NCBI GenBank assembly: GCA_038327195.1
Contig: JBBQKU010000013.1
Span: forward strand, 40,486 to 104,485
Direction of reading: 5' to 3'
DNA: 64,000 nt
Source of the DNA: UBA4416 sp038327195
GTDB lineage: Bacteria; Bacteroidota; Bacteroidia; B-17B0; Aurantibacillaceae
The position numbers were made by a program, and so were the translations under genes. Below, in pieces: positions 53,074 to 60,840 of the stretch (the first letter of the stretch is position 1; each line of letters starts with the position of its first letter). The notes under the pieces were generated by a model. The model had not been told where the DNA came from and ran no database searches. It worked only from the letters and a program-made list of their open reading frames with translations.

Positions 53074-53907
53074 ATGGCATCAAATACTAAAGAAATTTGG
53101 AAACAAATTACGGCATTAAAAGGCAAAACCACTAAAAACTATGGGGTTTCTAATTTGGGCAAATTATGTTCGTTTGAAAAATCATTGAATGATAAGACAA
53201 TTATCAATCTAGGCGATAATAATGGATTTCCTGTTACAACGGTTAGAGTAAATAAAAAATCGATCGCCTTGTTTCCTCACCGAGAAGTTGCAAACTACTT
53301 CATTAAAAAAAGTAACCCAAAATATAAATTTGTTTTACACCTTGATCATAATAAGTCTAATAATGAAGTTTCGAACTTAAAATGGGCAAGTCAAGAGCAG
53401 CAATCAGAACATAATAAAAATAATCCTGTTGTGAAAAATGCTATTTCTCAGAGAATTAGTACAGGGGCAATGTCGAAGAAGTTATCTGAAGCCAAGGTTA
53501 TAAAATTAAAGACTGAAATTTATAACCCAAAAAGAAAATTAACACTCAAGCAACTTGCTGAAAAATACGACATTGCTGAAATGAATTTGTACCGCATCAA
53601 ATCAGGTGTATTTTGGTATCATATACATGTTGAAGGCGAACCAGTTCACGAGAAATATAAAGCATATTTGAAAAATGTAGAATTAGGTAAGAAACAAGCT
53701 ATAAAAAATAAAATTCTTGCTGATAAGAAATTGAAGTTAAAAGAAACTTTAAAAAAGCAAAAGGATTTAATTAAGCTAAAAAGTGAAAAAGAAAAATCTA
53801 AAAATGCTAAAGTAAAAAAAGGTAAGAAAAAAGATAAAAAAAAGGAAATCAAAGTTTCTAAAAAAAGTAAAAAAGAAGCAATTACAAAAAAGAAAAAAAA
53901 GAAATGA
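53074..53907 (+). CDS. NUMOD4/HNH-type DNA-binding protein with lysine-rich tail
   Basis: 277 residues. A NUMOD4-like segment (about 7-35: EIWKQI, then YGVSNLGKLCSF), an HNH_3-type core (His69 in FPHREVANYF; LHLDHNKSNNEVSNLKW at 88-104 with the Asp-His and double Asn; HN at 113-114), a helix-turn-helix of the NUMOD1/IENR kind (about 155-180) and an almost pure Lys/Glu tail (about 200-277). This is the build of free-standing homing-type endonucleases. No intron or target is seen here, so it may have been recruited as a nucleoid or regulatory protein. Its last codons overlap the LD-carboxypeptidase start by 4 nt. Confidence 0.78.
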   Translation: MASNTKEIWKQITALKGKTTKNYGVSNLGKLCSFEKSLNDKTIINLGDNNGFPVTTVRVNKKSIALFPHREVANYFIKKSNPKYKFVLHLDHNKSNNEVSNLKWASQEQQSEHNKNNPVVKNAISQRISTGAMSKKLSEAKVIKLKTEIYNPKRKLTLKQLAEKYDIAEMNLYRIKSGVFWYHIHVEGEPVHEKYKAYLKNVELGKKQAIKNKILADKKLKLKETLKKQKDLIKLKSEKEKSKNAKVKKGKKKDKKKEIKVSKKSKKEAITKKKKKK

Positions 53908-54797
53908 TAATTCCTCCTTATTTAAAAAAAGGTGATGAAGTTATTTTAATTGCCACTGCTCGAAAAATAAGTACAGATGAACTACAACCCGCTATTACTA
54001 TTCTAAAAAGTTATGGATTAACTGTTATTTTAGGTAAGCACATTTTTGACATTGACAATCAATTTGCTGGAACAGATTTAGAACGAAAAGCTGATTTACA
54101 ATGGGCATTAGACCATAAAACAGCAAAAGCAATTATCATTGCACGTGGCGGCTATGGTTCAGTAAGACTAATTGAAAAAATTGATTTTACTGAATTAAAA
54201 AAACAGCCAAAGTGGCTAGTTGGCTACAGTGATGTAACGGTATTGCATAGTGCAATACATAACCAAGGTATAGCAACTTTGCACGCAACCATGCCACTTA
54301 ATTTCACTAAAAATGAAGAAGCTACTAAAAGTTTGTTTGATACGCTATTTGGGAATTTATTAGAAATAAAAATTGATGAAAGTTTAAGTAATAAAAATGG
54401 AAATGTAAGTGCTGAAATTGTTGGTGGAAATTTATCACTCATTTATTCTTTATCAGGAACTCCATTTGATATTAATACGGACGGGAAAATATTATTCATT
54501 GAAGATTTAGATGAATATTTGTATCATATTGATAGAATGATGATGCAATTGAAATTATCTGGAAAGTTAAAAAATTTAGCAGGTTTAATAGTTGGCGGAA
54601 TGTCTGATATGAAAGATAATACGATTCCATTTGGAAAAACAGCTGAAGAAATTATTTATGATACAGTAATGGAATATAAGTATCCTGTTTGTTTTAATTT
54701 TCCAGCTGGTCATGTAGATAGGAATTTAGCACTATGTTTTGGTAAAAAAGCCAATTTAGTGATTGGTTCAGATAATGTGACAATAACTTATGGTTGA
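53904..54797 (+). CDS. LD-carboxypeptidase (peptidase family S66)
   Basis: 297 residues, LdcA-like. Motifs: ARGGYGSVRLIEKIDF, the nucleophile Ser in VGYSDVTVLHSAIH, EIVGGNLSLIYSLSGTPFD with LFIEDLDEYLY (catalytic Glu), and the His in FPAGHVDRNLALCFG. It trims D-Ala from the tetrapeptide of recycled murein and so works in peptidoglycan recycling. It has no signal peptide and is thus cytoplasmic. Translation is coupled to the upstream HNH-type gene by the ATGA overlap, an unusual partner. Confidence 0.94.
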   Translation: MIIPPYLKKGDEVILIATARKISTDELQPAITILKSYGLTVILGKHIFDIDNQFAGTDLERKADLQWALDHKTAKAIIIARGGYGSVRLIEKIDFTELKKQPKWLVGYSDVTVLHSAIHNQGIATLHATMPLNFTKNEEATKSLFDTLFGNLLEIKIDESLSNKNGNVSAEIVGGNLSLIYSLSGTPFDINTDGKILFIEDLDEYLYHIDRMMMQLKLSGKLKNLAGLIVGGMSDMKDNTIPFGKTAEEIIYDTVMEYKYPVCFNFPAGHVDRNLALCFGKKANLVIGSDNVTITYG

Positions 54798-54900
54798 TAT
54801 AACAATTAACTACTATCATAAAATCAATTTACCACTCATACAATAATTTCAAATACACTATATTTTTTTTGCATTTTTACTACACAAAAAACCAACCGTA

Positions 54901-57591
54901 ATGAATTTAAAACCAGTCTTATTTTCTTTTGTAGCTTTTAGTTTTATATTATCCTGTACACATTCGAAAAAAACAAAAAAAACAGATTCAACTGTTATTG
55001 AAGAGCCTTCAATAAATTTAGATACTATTAAAATAGTAGCCGATGAACCGCAAAAAAAGGAAATTTATCAAGCTACTAATACGAAATTGAGCGATATCAT
55101 TCACACAAAACTTTGGGTTAGTTTCGATTGGCAAAAATCGCAATTAATTGGTAAGGCCGAGTTGCAGATAAAACCGTATTTCTATCCAACAAATATGCTT
55201 TATTTAAATGCGCGTGGCATGGAAATTAAATCAGTGAAATTGGCTGAAAAACAAACAAAAGAATTGCCAATAAAAAAAGGTATGAAATCGGTTGTTGCAG
55301 AAGATGTTTTTACTGAAAAACCAGTTACGTATAAATACGAGAATGATTCTATTAAAATTAATTTAGGGAAAGTATATACTTCTAAAGAAATGTATTATAT
55401 CACTATTGAATATATATCAAAACCAAATGAAATTAAAGAAGGCGGAAGTGGTGCCATTACAAGTGATAAAGGATTGTATTTTATAAATCCAACAGGTATT
55501 GATGAGGATAAAATGCCTCAAATATGGACGCAAGGAGAAACACAAAGTAATTCTGCATGGTTTCCAACTATAGATAATCCAACAGAAAAAATGACGGATG
55601 AAATTTATATGACTGTTGAAAATAAGTATACAACATTATCAAACGGAATTTTAGTGGATTCTAAAAAAAATACAGAACTTACTCGAACAGATCATTGGGT
55701 TATGGATTTACCACATGCACCTTATTTAGTAATGATGGGTGTCGGTGAATTTAAAAAAGTTACAGATGAGCCGTGGAATGGAAAAGAAATTAGTTATTAT
55801 GTTGAAAAAGAATACGAACAGCATGCTAAAGCAATTTTTGGTAAAACAAAAAAAATGATTGAATTCTATTCTACGAGATTAGGTGTTCCTTACCCTTGGC
55901 AAAAATATTCGCAAATAGTTGCTCGTGATTATGTAAGTGGGGCAATGGAAAACACCACAGCAACGCTGCATGGTGATTTTGTATGTTATCAAACAACTCG
56001 TGAAACAATTGATGGTGCAAAAGGAGAGAGTACAATCGCACATGAATTGTTTCACCAATGGTTTGGCGATTATGCTAGTTGTGAAAGTTGGAGCAACTTA
56101 ACATTAAACGAATCGTTTGCAACTTATGGTGAATATTTATGGGAAGAATTTGAAAATGGAAAAGATGCTGCTGATGATCATTCTGCAGATTCTCGTTTTG
56201 GATATTTTGCTCAATCTGAACAAAAGCAAGTTGATTTAGTTCGTTTTGATTATGATGATCGTGAAGATATGTTTGATGCCTTTAGTTATAATAAAGGTGG
56301 GCAAATTATTCATATGCTTCGTAAATATGTTGGTGACGATGCTTTTTTTGCATCACTTAAGTTGTATCTTGAAAAAAATAAATTTAAAACCGCAGAAGCT
56401 CATGATTTACGTTTAGCATTTGAAGAAGTTACTGGTCAAGATTTAAACTGGTTTTTTAATGAATGGTATTTTGCAAAAGGACATCCTGAATTAGAAGTCA
56501 AAAAAACTTATGATGGAACTTTAAATAAATTAACGTTAACAATAAATCAAAATCAAGATTTAAAAATTTCTCCTTTATACAAATTGCCTGTTTATATAGA
56601 TATTTATGCAAATGGAAAAAAAGACCGAAAACAAATTTGGATAGAAGATGTAAAAAACACCTATACATTTACGCTTGATTATAAGCCAGATTTAGTAAAT
56701 TTTGACGCAGAAAAGCAGCTTTTAGCTAAAACAGTTTATGTGAAAACTAAACAGGAATTAATATTTCAATATAAAAATGCTGCAAACTGGGGAGATAGAG
56801 ATGAAGCATTAACTTTTTTCAAAGATAATTCAAGGGATGTTGAAATTTATGAACTTTTAAAAACTATTGCAGTTAATGATCCTTGGAGGAAATTTAGAAG
56901 CAAAGCAATTTCTATATTAAATGAAGTTGCTAAGGAAAAAGAGGCTGAATTGAAACCACTTTTCTTATCAATTTATAATAAAGATGCGAATACAAAAGTA
57001 AGAGCATCTGCATTAAAAGCATTAGCAGCAAATTATAAAGGAGAAGATTTAAATGCATTGTATGAGCAAGCACTTAATGAACAGTCCTACGCAATTGCCT
57101 CTGAAGGATTTGATGCAATTGCAAATACTAATCCAGAGCTAGCAATGAAAAAAGCTGTTTCATTAGAAAATGAGCCTTCTAAAGAATTAATATATTCTAT
57201 TATGGATTTATATGCTAAAAATGGTACGGATGCAAATCATGCTTATTTTAAGAAAGTTAAAAAGCAGTTTAGTGGCTTTGAATTGATGAGTTTTGGAAAT
57301 TTATATGGTAAATTTTTAAAACGATGCACTAAGCCAGAAACAGCTATTGAAGGAGCACAGTTATTAGTAAAAATGTCAGCGGGTGATAATAAGTATGTTA
57401 AATATGCCGCACAAAAAGTAATAAAAGATAATTTAATAAGTGTTTGGCAAAACAAAGAAGATAAATTAAATGGACAAATTGAAAAATTGAAAAAAGAGAA
57501 TCAAGATGTTACAACATTAACTTCTGATTTAAAAGTTGTTACAGATACTAAAAAACAAATTGTAGATTTATATAATACTATTAAAAAATAA
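54901..57591 (+). CDS. M1 family metallopeptidase (aminopeptidase)
   Basis: 896 residues. Lipoprotein-like signal with a Cys at about residue 20 (ILSC). The N-terminal beta domain and the catalytic domain carry GAMENTTATLHG and the zinc motif HELFH with His381, His385 and Glu404 (TLNESFATYGEY). The C-terminal third is helical, HEAT-like. It probably releases N-terminal amino acids from peptides outside the inner membrane, supplying amino acids. Monocistronic; followed by the repeat-bounded GIY-YIG wreck and another peptidase gene. Confidence 0.93.
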   Translation: MNLKPVLFSFVAFSFILSCTHSKKTKKTDSTVIEEPSINLDTIKIVADEPQKKEIYQATNTKLSDIIHTKLWVSFDWQKSQLIGKAELQIKPYFYPTNMLYLNARGMEIKSVKLAEKQTKELPIKKGMKSVVAEDVFTEKPVTYKYENDSIKINLGKVYTSKEMYYITIEYISKPNEIKEGGSGAITSDKGLYFINPTGIDEDKMPQIWTQGETQSNSAWFPTIDNPTEKMTDEIYMTVENKYTTLSNGILVDSKKNTELTRTDHWVMDLPHAPYLVMMGVGEFKKVTDEPWNGKEISYYVEKEYEQHAKAIFGKTKKMIEFYSTRLGVPYPWQKYSQIVARDYVSGAMENTTATLHGDFVCYQTTRETIDGAKGESTIAHELFHQWFGDYASCESWSNLTLNESFATYGEYLWEEFENGKDAADDHSADSRFGYFAQSEQKQVDLVRFDYDDREDMFDAFSYNKGGQIIHMLRKYVGDDAFFASLKLYLEKNKFKTAEAHDLRLAFEEVTGQDLNWFFNEWYFAKGHPELEVKKTYDGTLNKLTLTINQNQDLKISPLYKLPVYIDIYANGKKDRKQIWIEDVKNTYTFTLDYKPDLVNFDAEKQLLAKTVYVKTKQELIFQYKNAANWGDRDEALTFFKDNSRDVEIYELLKTIAVNDPWRKFRSKAISILNEVAKEKEAELKPLFLSIYNKDANTKVRASALKALAANYKGEDLNALYEQALNEQSYAIASEGFDAIANTNPELAMKKAVSLENEPSKELIYSIMDLYAKNGTDANHAYFKKVKKQFSGFELMSFGNLYGKFLKRCTKPETAIEGAQLLVKMSAGDNKYVKYAAQKVIKDNLISVWQNKEDKLNGQIEKLKKENQDVTTLTSDLKVVTDTKKQIVDLYNTIKK

Positions 57592-57598
57592 CGGACAC

Positions 57599-57627
57599 TG
57601 TCATGCTGAACTTGTTTCAGCATCTCA
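57599..57627 (+). repeat. Short palindromic repeat, copy 1 (forward)
   Basis: Starts TGTCATGCTGAACTTG and contains the palindrome ATGCTGAA/TTCAGCAT. It is identical over 29 nt to copy 4 at 60266 and is the inverse of copy 2 at 57940. It begins 8 nt after the M1 peptidase stop and may act as a terminator-like structure there. Confidence 0.85.
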
Positions 57628-57642
57628 CAAAAATAGTATATT

Positions 57643-57935
57643 TTGAAAACGACAAATGCATTCATTTATATCATGTCAAATAAAAATATATCTACTTTTT
57701 ATATAGGTGTAACAAATGATTTAGAAAGAAGGGTTAAAGAACATAAAGGAAGTGAAGGCTCGTATTTACAACTAAATATAAGTTGACACACTTAGTGTAT
57801 TATGAAATTATGAGTGATATGAATACAGCTATAAAACGAGAAAAACAATTAAAAAACTGGCACAGACAATGGAAACTAAATCTTATTAAAGAATTAAACC
57901 CTACAATGGTTGACTTAGCTATTGAATGGCATTAA
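57643..57935 (+). pseudogene. Frameshifted GIY-YIG endonuclease
   Basis: A UvrC-like single-domain GIY-YIG gene. The first frame (from TTG 57643 or ATG 57673) encodes NAFIYIMSNKN, STFYIGVTNDLERRVKEHKG and then runs into TGA at about 57784. A frame change near 57770 restores TKYKLTHLVYYEIMSD and IKREKQLKNWHRQWKL, ending at TAA 57933-57935. All expected motifs (YIM, FYIGVTNDLERRV, KxR, LVYYE, REKQLKNW) are present, so only one small indel disables it: either recent decay or a sequencing error. Confidence 0.85.
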
Positions 57936-57939
57936 ACAA

Positions 57940-57966
57940 AGATGCTGAAACAAGTTCAGCATGACG
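57940..57966 (-). repeat. Short palindromic repeat, copy 2 (inverted)
   Basis: AGATGCTGAAACAAG followed by TTCAGCATGAC: the reverse complement of copies 1 and 4. It lies 5 nt after the end of the GIY-YIG frame. Confidence 0.85.
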
Positions 57967-58014
57967 TAAAAAACGAAGTTGTACCTTAACTCTAAAATAA
58001 TAAATACAAACCTA

Positions 58015-58042
58015 GTTATGCTGAAACTAGTTCAGCATCTCA
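58015..58042 (+). repeat. Short palindromic repeat, copy 3 (diverged)
   Basis: GTTATGCTGAAACTAG then TTCAGCATCTCA: the same ATGCTGAA/TTCAGCAT arms, but a CTAG centre instead of the CTTGT of the other copies. It lies 20 nt before the S9 peptidase ATG, within its likely 5' region. Confidence 0.75.
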
Positions 58043-58061
58043 AACCATTAATTTTAAATAT

Positions 58062-60209
58062 ATGAAAAAGCAAATTCTATTCATTTCATTAACTTTATGC
58101 ATTGCACTTAGCTCAACGGCCCAAAATAAATTACTAACTATCCAAGAGGCTGTTTTAAAAGGAAGAACAACACTTGCTCCTAAGAGGCTTCAAGGATTAA
58201 GTTTTATTAATGGTTCAACTAAGTTTTCTTATATTGAAAATAATAGCATTAAAATTGGAGATAATACAACAGGCAAAACAAGTGATGTTATTTCTTTAAA
58301 AGAATTAAATGCTCAATTAAAATCTTCAACTAAAGATACATTGGCCGCATTAACTTCAATTACATGGAAAAACGCCAATCAATTTTATTTTTCAAATAAA
58401 AAAGGTGAATTATTATATTCAATAGATAAAAAAACAATTTCCGAAACTGATAAAAAAGCTGAGCCTTCCGATTTAGAATCTTATGAAAAAGAACCAATAA
58501 CAGGTGCTTATACTTACTGTAAAGATTTTAATTTATTTGTCTCAAAAAATGGAACAGATGCACAAGTAACAACTGATGGAACTTCGGATATTGTTTACAC
58601 TGGTAAAAATGTTCATCAAAATGAATTTGGAATTACTAAAGGAACATTTTGGAGCACTAAAGGAAATTATTTAGCTTTTTACAGAATGGATCAAACAGCT
58701 GTAACCGAATACCCTATAATTGATTGGACTTCTAGACCTGCGAAAAACAAAAATATTAAATATCCAATGGCTGGGAATACAAGTCATAATGTAACATTAG
58801 GTATTTATAATGTTAATACAAATAAAACAATTTATGTAAATACAGGAACGCCAGCAGAACAATACTTAACAAATATTTCTTGGAGTCCAGACGAAAAGCA
58901 TATTTACATCGCAGTTTTAAATAGAGGACAAAATCACATGAAGTTGAATGAATATGATGTTGCCACAGGAAATTTTACCCGTATGTTATTTGAAGAAAGA
59001 GATGAGAAATATGTAGAGCCATTAAACCCTATGTTGTTTTTAAAGAATAATCCAAATCAATTTGTTTGGCAGAGTAGAAAAGATGGATACAATCATTTTT
59101 ATTTATACAACATTAATGGAACTTTAATTAAGCAATTAACTAAAGGGAAATGGGAAGTAAAAGCAGATAATGGTTTTGATGAAAAGGGAGATGTTTTATT
59201 TTTTCATGCGAATGAGCAAAGCCCAGTTAATCAAGATTTTTATAGTGTAAATGTTAAAACAGCTGAGGTTAAGCGTTTAACATATGGTAATGGCTATCAT
59301 ATCTGTGTATTAGATGAAAAAGGAAATTTCATTATTGATAACTTTAGTAATGTAACAACGCCACGTGAGTACAATATTATTAATACCTCGTCAAAAAAAG
59401 CAACAAATATTTATAAGGCAGAAAATCCAATTAAAGACTATAAACTTGGCGCATGGAATTTATTTACCATAAAAAATAGTGAGGGAACAGATTTATATTG
59501 CCGATTATTTAAACCGGTAAATTTCGATTCAACTAAAAAATATCCCGTAGTCGTTTATTTATATAACGGACCACATTCGCAAATGGTTACAAATACTTGG
59601 ATGGCAGGAGGCGAGCTGTGGTATCAATATATGGCTCAAAAAGGATTTATTGTTTTTACTGTGGATGGAAGAGGAACCGATTACAGAGGTAAAGATTTTT
59701 CGCAAGCTACACATAGGCAATTGGGAACTAAAGAAATGGAAGATCAATTAAAAGGAGTTGATTATTTAAAGAGTTTGTCTTACGTGGATGGAAATAGAAT
59801 AGGGGTGCATGGATGGAGTTTCGGTGGTTTTATGACAACTACATTAATGACACGCTCACCAGGAACATTTAAAGTTGGTGTTGCAGGTGGCCCAGTAATT
59901 GATTGGAGCTATTACGAAATTATGTATACAGAGCGTTACATGGATTCTCCGCAAGAAAATAAAGAAGGTTATGACAAGAATAACTTATTAAATTATGTGG
60001 ATAAATTGAAAGGAAAATTATTAATGATTCATGGTGCACAAGATCCTGTAGTTGTTTTGCAACACAGTATATTGTACCAAAAGAAAGCAGTTGATAAAGG
60101 CATTCAATTGGATTATTATTTATATCCAGGGCATGAGCATAATGTGTTAGGAAAAGATAGAGCACACTTAATGGAAAAAATTACAGATTATTTTATTGAG
60201 AATTTGTAA
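58062..60209 (+). CDS. S9 family peptidase (dipeptidyl-peptidase IV type)
   Basis: 715 residues. Signal peptide (about 1-20, STAQ), beta-propeller DPPIV_N region (about 80-430) and a C-terminal alpha/beta-hydrolase with the catalytic Ser586 in GWSFGG, Asp661 in GAQDPVV and His691 in PGHEHNV. It probably removes X-Pro or X-Ala dipeptides from peptides in the periplasm. Its promoter region contains palindromic repeat copy 3, so the repeat may affect its expression. A fourth copy lies after the gene. Confidence 0.93.
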   Translation: MKKQILFISLTLCIALSSTAQNKLLTIQEAVLKGRTTLAPKRLQGLSFINGSTKFSYIENNSIKIGDNTTGKTSDVISLKELNAQLKSSTKDTLAALTSITWKNANQFYFSNKKGELLYSIDKKTISETDKKAEPSDLESYEKEPITGAYTYCKDFNLFVSKNGTDAQVTTDGTSDIVYTGKNVHQNEFGITKGTFWSTKGNYLAFYRMDQTAVTEYPIIDWTSRPAKNKNIKYPMAGNTSHNVTLGIYNVNTNKTIYVNTGTPAEQYLTNISWSPDEKHIYIAVLNRGQNHMKLNEYDVATGNFTRMLFEERDEKYVEPLNPMLFLKNNPNQFVWQSRKDGYNHFYLYNINGTLIKQLTKGKWEVKADNGFDEKGDVLFFHANEQSPVNQDFYSVNVKTAEVKRLTYGNGYHICVLDEKGNFIIDNFSNVTTPREYNIINTSSKKATNIYKAENPIKDYKLGAWNLFTIKNSEGTDLYCRLFKPVNFDSTKKYPVVVYLYNGPHSQMVTNTWMAGGELWYQYMAQKGFIVFTVDGRGTDYRGKDFSQATHRQLGTKEMEDQLKGVDYLKSLSYVDGNRIGVHGWSFGGFMTTTLMTRSPGTFKVGVAGGPVIDWSYYEIMYTERYMDSPQENKEGYDKNNLLNYVDKLKGKLLMIHGAQDPVVVLQHSILYQKKAVDKGIQLDYYLYPGHEHNVLGKDRAHLMEKITDYFIENL

Positions 60210-60265
60210 TACCAATTAGAATTATATTTTAATCAAATTAAAAAAAGTGAGCCTTACATTTATAT

Positions 60266-60294
60266 TGTCATGCTGAACTTGTTTCAGCATCTCA
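60266..60294 (+). repeat. Short palindromic repeat, copy 4 (forward)
   Basis: Identical over 29 nt to copy 1 at 57599. It is followed by a second hairpin CTCAAAG/CTTTGAG at 60291-60309. It lies between the S9 peptidase and the convergent HNH gene and may help end both transcripts. Confidence 0.85.
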
Positions 60295-60337
60295 AAGTAA
60301 TGCTTTGAGAAAAGCAATTTTTCGAGGTCTCCTTATT

Positions 60338-60619
60338 TTATTTTTTCGATTTAAATGAGCCATCGTAAAAATCGAGTGGTTTTTTCTTTACCCAAGTTGC
60401 AAATTTTTGAATGTCTTCATTTTCCATAATTTTTTCAATGGAAGTATAAGTGCGTGCTAATTCTTTTTCGTTAAAGACAGAATGCACTTTGCTGTGACAT
60501 ATTTTATGCATCATAACTGTTACATCACCTTTTCCGCCCTGTGAAAGAGGTATTAAATGATGGCGACAACTAGGTTCAGCAAGTTCGCGTAAACATATGG
60601 GACATTGGTTTTCTATCAT
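60338..60619 (-). CDS. Small HNH endonuclease family protein
   Basis: 93 residues. The N-terminus carries CPIC, the HNH core follows as RHHLIPLSQGGKG and HKICHSKVHSVF (about 18-50), and the C-terminal part is helical (KFATWVKKKPLDFYDGSF). The Cys pair near the start and CH in the core can bind a structural zinc. Similar very small HNH proteins are widespread and are either free-standing nucleases of unknown target or domesticated proteins. It stands alone next to repeat copy 4. Confidence 0.82.
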   Translation of the reverse strand: MIENQCPICLRELAEPSCRHHLIPLSQGGKGDVTVMMHKICHSKVHSVFNEKELARTYTSIEKIMENEDIQKFATWVKKKPLDFYDGSFKSKK

Positions 60620-60721
60620 AATAATTTAGGGCTTTATAACTACTAAGGTAACAAATTATCTATTTGGAAATATTATAGTGATACTAAGAATCCATTTCTG
60701 TAAAAAATGGTTTAAAACCAA

Positions 60722-60747
60722 AAAGCCTTCCATTTCTGAAAGGCTTT
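60722..60747. terminator. Hairpin terminator
   Basis: AAAGCCTT (60722-60729) pairs with AAGGCTTT (60740-60747), A-rich before the stem, loop 10 nt. It lies about 95 nt beyond the SulP/carbonic anhydrase stop, on the minus-strand downstream side. Confidence 0.6.
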
Positions 60748-60840
60748 GTACCCTATGGGTTGAATTTATCAAACTTTATTGATGATTTGCAAGCACTTAG
60801 AATTTTAATGAACTCTCGTAGTTGGAATAATATTCTTTAA

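Larger units (their letters stand above)
57599..57966 (+). mobile_element. GIY-YIG unit bounded by inverted palindromic repeats
   Basis: About 370 bp consisting of a repeat at its left end (57599-57627), a GIY-YIG nuclease reading frame, and the same repeat in opposite orientation at its right end (57940-57966). The arrangement suggests a small mobile or once-mobile unit in which the nuclease and the repeats belong together, as in REP-associated systems. Target-site duplications were not evident by eye. Confidence 0.5.

Noticed and set aside
53646..53852. Reverse-strand frame under the lysine-rich tail
   Set aside because: Phe/Leu-rich reading caused by AAA/AAG codons of the forward gene.
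57599..60294. CRISPR array
   Set aside because: The repeats are few, differ in orientation, are separated by full genes and have no spacer-like units or cas genes near.
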